Assembly: GCA_948099385.1 (NCBI GenBank)
Contig: CANUEZ040000020.1
Coordinates: 8,340,501 to 8,404,500, forward strand
Reading direction: 5' to 3'
DNA length: 64,000 bases
Source of the DNA: Fasciola hepatica
Lineage: Eukaryota; Platyhelminthes; Trematoda; Plagiorchiida; Fasciolidae
Shown here: piece by piece, positions 59,593 through 64,000 of the stretch
Position numbering within the stretch: position 1 is the first letter of the stretch
Layout of the letters: the number at the start of each line of letters is the position of its first letter
Made by a program: the position numbers and the translations under genes
The notes under the pieces: model-generated
Seen by the model: the letters and a program-made list of their open reading frames with translations, nothing else
Databases searched by the model: none
What the model was told of the DNA's origin: nothing

Positions 59593-60691
59593 CCCACACA
59601 CGACTGCAGCATTGCAATATCTTTGCCTTGCAAAGATTCATGCCCTCTCCATATAATCACATCTGAGAGACATCTGTATCGCAATGTTTTGACCTCTCGC
59701 CATCACATGATCTACCATTTACAAAGAACACCAACAGATAGTATTTTACCCGTCAAGTACTTCATCGCCCAACTTCACAAATGTATTCAGCGGTTGTTTG
59801 GTGTTTTTTCGTAGCCGGTATTCTAGCTCGGTAAGTCTCCTCAGACAATTTTGATCCTTGCAACTCTCTCGTCATCATGTTTAGATAACGATACTCACTA
59901 CGTAAGTACTTGTCATTTGAATACTCATCTCCTTTGCAAACCATGTATCTACTACTATCATGGCTACGAATCACAAATTGAGCTATCGCTCGGTTCCTAT
60001 TTCCATTATGGTGCATCATATTCCTTTTTCCGAAAGTGAACAATCTGCTCAGCGGGTACATGTTCACATCCGGCCACTTCTTCCACCATCACCTAGGCGA
60101 TCCCTCCCCACAAATGAGTCCTTCACTGGGTATTTAACTAACTCAGCCGATAATCGGTCGCTAAACGTTACGAGGGTAATCTTCGAGGGATTTTTCTTGT
60201 TCTTTGTCTGCAAATTCACTTTTTTCGTCGTCTGACTTCAAATCCTAAGCCATTCCACACTCCGCGGACTGCTATGGCTGGTTCACATCTCCCCTGGAAA
60301 CTTCTTTTTTTCCTCAAGTTGAACGAAATTTCCGTCAATTCTGTTTGATTCTCTCGTCGCGCAGTCCCTCTCTTTGTAATACTTGACTAAGAGTCTACCA
60401 CCTTCAACCAGCTTCACCCTGACACGACAAGCTTGGCCACTCGACCCTGAGTTCAAGTTTGCCGGGCGACACCACAAAGAATAACCTAAGTACTTTCTCT
60501 TATACTATATCGAGTGCATATACCTGAATCACCTTCTTGGAATTCGGATTCTGCTTCCGATTGTAGCATGCCTCGGGGTTATCCGAAATAAAGCATTATC
60601 AGTATCATCATTATCGAAGATTCAGCTTGGTTAAAGTATCCCCCTCGCCCTGAAGACCACACTGAGGAAATGTGAACTGCCCGTTACAAGG

Positions 60692-61252
60692 ACAAAGGCT
60701 GTCACCCGTGATCAAAGTACAAGCTCTCCTACCAAATGAACCGCCCCGGCATGCGAGTCCGTTAACTCCCTGCGGGTTTGAGAGAAGCAGCTGAAGCGGC
60801 TTTGCTGCCATCGAGCCTGAGAACCTACAAAATTACATAGATCACAAAAATTCGATTCGCGGTCAACGTCGTTAACTTCTTGGGATGTTTTTATCCAGTA
60901 CGAAGCAACGCGAGGCTGCAACTCCCTGAGAATCTTTTTCACGACCGTAACTGAATCCAGGTCGCCTGAATATACTGACTGTCCCAGCGTGTCCGCACAA
61001 CCAAACAACTTGTTACTGTAAGTCGAAATTTGTTCGAAAACTAAAGGGATGGCGCCGAGATTGGTGACTTTGTCTTAAAAAGCACTCGCGATAATGTGCC
61101 GCTGGCCATACAATTCTTTCGGCTTCTTCCTGACCCTTTTGTATCCCTGGTTTGTGAGGCATAATAAACATTCCTGTATTGTATCCCTCCTCCTTCCATC
61201 CACAATAACGAAACAAGTGAAACGCTAAACGTCTTCAGTGACAAGCCACCCA
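60692..61252 (-). pseudogene. BEL/Pao gag relic, right arm
   Basis: Mirror copy of 47690-48250; the clear part is 60712-61008. One residue differs in the eroded N-terminal half (FKTKS here, FKAKS in the left arm). Confidence 0.8.
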
Positions 61253-61389
61253 ATATGACCTTCAAAGTGACGGAAAACAATAATCAACTACACCAGGGAA
61301 CCATCGAAACAGACTTTCACACCCAAGCAATTCTGACAGAATCAACAACCGATCAAGTCCAGATAAATGAAAACTATTCTTAGTGGTCC

Positions 61390-61533
61390 AATTCCTGCGC
61401 TACACCGCCACGGGGTGTTCTTCGTTATCTCTCGCTAGTTATATAGGTTTCTAGGAACTTAGCTAGTTATTTAGAGACAAATCATCCCAAAACAATACAA
61501 GAATTCTAAAGATTTTTTTCCATTATTTTTATC
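61390..61533 (+). promoter_or_regulatory. LINE 5' untranslated leader with presumed internal promoter
   Basis: Non-coding stretch from the arm boundary to the ORF1 ATG. LINEs of this type usually carry an internal promoter here; nothing specific (no TATA box placement or DPE) can be shown from sequence alone. Confidence 0.4.
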
Positions 61534-63324
61534 ATGCCTGTTACTCAAAAACTTCGACCCAAGATTAGAGTTAAGAAACCGCTAACACAACTGAAACAAT
61601 GCTCTATACCATTGGTGGACCTCGCGAAGGACGCTATCTTCAGTGCTCGTATTCACCAAGAGGTTGAGAATATCTCAACAAGACTCACGATTCTGGATGA
61701 CAGTATCGCCAAGCTTGCTCCGCTACTGTGCCTAATGGACCCCGCGGCAAGCTATACGCAACAGCAGCTTAAATCAGCCACGGACTTCCTTAACTCTGTT
61801 TCTACCGAGATCTTTAAGCGCATCTCAAATAGCAAAAATGCGATAGCCTTCAATCTCCCGGACAAGGCCCCAGTATCGCAACTGAAATCCACCCTGCTCA
61901 GGGCAGCTGGCATGGAACACCATCCATGCACGTGCACAAGGTTACACAAACGTTCACCACGCCACACATGTCCCATCCTTTTCTAATTCCCTTCCGATCA
62001 AATAGCAAGAGAATTTATCAAAAGGCAATCGTCGCTTGCCCTCAACACAGCTTATAAATCGGTCAGGATTACGGCAGACAAGACTCCTCTCCAAAGAGAG
62101 GCGTCAAGGACAGCAATAACTCCCACTAGTACCTCACAAACCGGCCCTCGGCTGAGGCTAGCCTCAGCCGTGCGATCACCTCCCCTCAACCCGGCACGCT
62201 CCGTACCAATTCAGGTGCCGGTCGACCTTGACAGCTCACCCTTGTCGGACCCCCAGGTAACATCCAGTGGACGACAGGTACTTCTAGATGCTGTTTCGAC
62301 CCCTACCCGCAGCGTATCTACATCACCTGCCCCTAACAACGGCACGGTTGATCGGGCATTAGGGGCCTCTCCATCACCGGCCATCCCTCCACCAAGTAAG
62401 CGGGTTCGTAGGACGCAGGCTACCTCTACTCCCACTACTCCATCCGGTTGGGCCCATCCGCCTGTCCCTCCTGCCCTTACTAGATCTCTCAATTCCTCCA
62501 CGAACCTTTCCGGACCAACAAAACGTGCAAGCGCGAGGCCCATTCCGGCCCATCATCACGCACAAACAGATAGAGTGGGGCCTCACTGCCAGGGCCATCC
62601 TACCATGCAATCCGAAGTAAAACCGAAAAGCAGTTGTCAAATATTTGTGGGCTCTCGGAGGCGGCCGTACCGATCCACCCACAAACCTGAACCTAACCGT
62701 GCAGACTCTAGGCCTACAGAGGGCACTAGCTCAAAGATACAAGCATCCAGCCCACTCGAGCTGCGCTCGAATTGTCAGACAACTCACAATAGGGTCCGAC
62801 CCACGCACAATCCCGCTCAATATAAAGCCTTCCCAGAGACCCAGTGGCCGGCTCTCGACCCGTGTTCAACACCATCACGTATGCCTCCACGGATAATACA
62901 GTTTGCCCCGATACCAAATATGATGCCGGGCGGACCTTTCTTTCCACCACTGGCCCAACATGCCTTCGCTTCCGTGCCCTATACCTCTCGAAACGGGGTA
63001 TTCGATTCTACCTCTCCGGGGGTCCTCCAAGACCCATATCACCACCAGGTTCAACCCTCCCTGTCGAATATTCCTATACTCCCATTTCCTCCTTCAATGG
63101 ACTACCTCAGTGCAGTCCGCAACCTTGGCACAAGCTTCAACTTCCACCCCGCCCCCGGACCGCTCCCGTTTTTTCGTCCTTATCCCTCACTCAACCAAAA
63201 TCCACGTATAGCATCAAGCCCCGGGCTAATGCACCAAATGTCCATAAGTCCTTACCACCTCTATCCCCCCCTAGCTCCTCCCGCGCCTCATTTACCCCCT
63301 CCAGGATTCGGCCGTTTCAATTAG
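61534..63324 (+). pseudogene. LINE ORF1 protein, one premature stop
   Basis: Frame 1 runs from the ATG at 61534 to TAG at 63322, with a single TAA at 61984-61986 (expected 596 codons). Residues 20-110 are predicted helical (HQEVENISTRLTILDDSIAKL), suited to a coiled coil for trimer formation. CTCTRLHKRSPRHTCPILF just before the stop, and DQIAREFIKRQSSLAL just after it, form the conserved zinc-binding/RNA-binding block of CR1-type ORF1. The C-terminal 380 codons are rich in Pro and Ser (basic, low complexity). The TAA would be Gln with one base change. ORF1 proteins bind element RNA. Confidence 0.78.
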
Positions 63325-64000
63325 AACCCCCTAACCGCTCTTCAAATTACGCCCAATTTGAAAGCCCAGCGGCGCATTTAGTCACAGGCACAAACTCTTC
63401 ATCTGAAACGCGGTTAAAATGGGTCGAGCTTCGACTGCCCATCGTAAGCCACGCCTTATTTGACGATCCTTCATCACCTCACCACAACGAAATTACGGCT
63501 CTATCTACTGAGAACCTATCCAAAAACACCTTGTCTCTCTTACTACTTAACGTCCGCTCTCTCCTCCCAAAATTGCCCCTGCTTAGAGAGCTTGCATTAG
63601 ACCTACACCCTGACATCTTACTAGTTACCGAGACGTGGCTGACGGATCACACCCCATTAAACCATGTATCCATACCCGGCTATCAGGCCACTGCCAACAG
63701 TAGATCTGACCAAAGAGGAGGCGGCTGCATCATTTACACCAAACACATATTCACGGCGAGTAGGTTCCATCATCCTATTCTAGACAACATTCCAGACTCG
63801 GTCTGGCTCACTATCAAAGAAGATCAACAACTACTTCTCGTAGGATGTATCTACCGTCCTCCAAACCAGGGCAGGCACGAGTTGACAGCAATAATAGACG
63901 CATTCAACTATGTCTCTAACCTCCCCGTAACTGCTAAAATTCTAGCTGGTGATTTCAACGTGCCTGAAATATGCTGGCATTCCATGACATCACCCCCAAA
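63279..64000 (+). CDS. LINE ORF2, apurinic-like endonuclease domain (partial)
   Basis: Frame 3 is open from at least 63130 to the window end with no stop. The domain shows LLLLNVRSLLPK (catalytic Asn), ILLVTETWL (catalytic Glu), RGGGCIIYT, LLVGCIYRPPN, and ILAGDFNVPEICW (catalytic Asp and Asn). These are the successive blocks of the apurinic/apyrimidinic-type endonuclease that nicks target DNA in CR1/jockey LINEs. All key residues visible are intact. The frame overlaps the end of ORF1 by roughly 150-200 bases in the -1 phase, and no ATG occurs between 63279 and about 63970. The start is therefore unresolved: frameshift, reinitiation, or an earlier start. Confidence 0.85.

Larger units (their letters stand above)
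56221..61389 (-). repeat. Inverted repeat, right arm (5,169 bp)
   Basis: Partner of 47553-52721. Its inner edge abuts a BEL fragment that continues the same element into the spacer, and its outer edge abuts the 5' end of a LINE. Identity close to 100% in non-coding DNA indicates very recent duplication, ongoing gene conversion, or an assembly artefact. Confidence 0.97.
61390..64000 (+). mobile_element. CR1-like LINE, 5' part (runs off the window)
   Basis: Starts at the outer edge of the right inverted arm with a 144-bp leader, followed by ORF1 and the endonuclease domain of ORF2. It is the least decayed element in the window. The endonuclease region stops at the position where the truncated copy at 23776 begins, and both carry related sequence there, so they are likely one family. 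Confidence 0.85.

Noticed and set aside
1..64000. Host genes, tRNA, rRNA or CRISPR arrays
   Set aside because: No cloverleaf, ribosomal or spacer-repeat pattern was seen, and no exon-like frame showed a cellular protein domain. A full structural RNA scan was not possible by eye.

Overview
This window looks like repeat-rich, intergenic nuclear DNA of a metazoan. The mix of BEL/Pao and Ty3/gypsy LTR retrotransposons, CR1/jockey-type LINEs and a Penelope-like element with a GIY-YIG endonuclease is typical of parasitic flatworms (trematodes or cestodes). That assignment is an inference from element content. I see no host protein gene, tRNA, rRNA or CRISPR array. Nearly every recognisable coding stretch is a broken retroelement.

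Layout. (1) 1-14482 is a graveyard of old elements: a gypsy pol relic, minus-strand LINE endonuclease and RT pieces, a Penelope end, and plus-strand LINE RT pieces. It is repeated collinearly at 28809-43290 with a constant offset of 28808 and only scattered substitutions. (2) 14489-28808 lies between the two copies. It holds a BEL/Pao element (gag, protease, RT, RNase H, integrase, putative 3' LTR) carrying a complete Penelope-like element inserted near the end of pol. The insertion is at 19448-22235 and is flanked by the 10-bp duplication GACCTGTTAA. A 5'-truncated, internally deleted LINE follows at 23776-25766, then two more BEL fragments that face each other. (3) 43291-47552 has a second internally deleted copy of the same LINE family, ending in a CA/TA microsatellite. 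(4) 47553-52721 and 56221-61389 are the arms of a nearly perfect 5,169-bp inverted repeat around a 3.5-kb spacer. Each arm contains a decayed BEL/Pao gag, protease, RT and RNase H. The spacer continues only the right-hand element with its integrase. (5) 61390-64000 is the 5' part of a comparatively intact CR1-like LINE (ORF1 with one stop, then an intact endonuclease domain). It starts exactly where the right arm ends and runs off the window.

The elements do not work together as a pathway. Their nesting gives a relative history: decay of gypsy and LINE relics, then BEL insertion, Penelope insertion into BEL, recent large direct and inverted duplications, and finally LINE insertion at the right arm edge. 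The most notable signals are the dated nested insertion, the two large young duplications, and a 22-bp perfect palindrome centred on a CRE-type TGACGTCA in the BEL 3' region.
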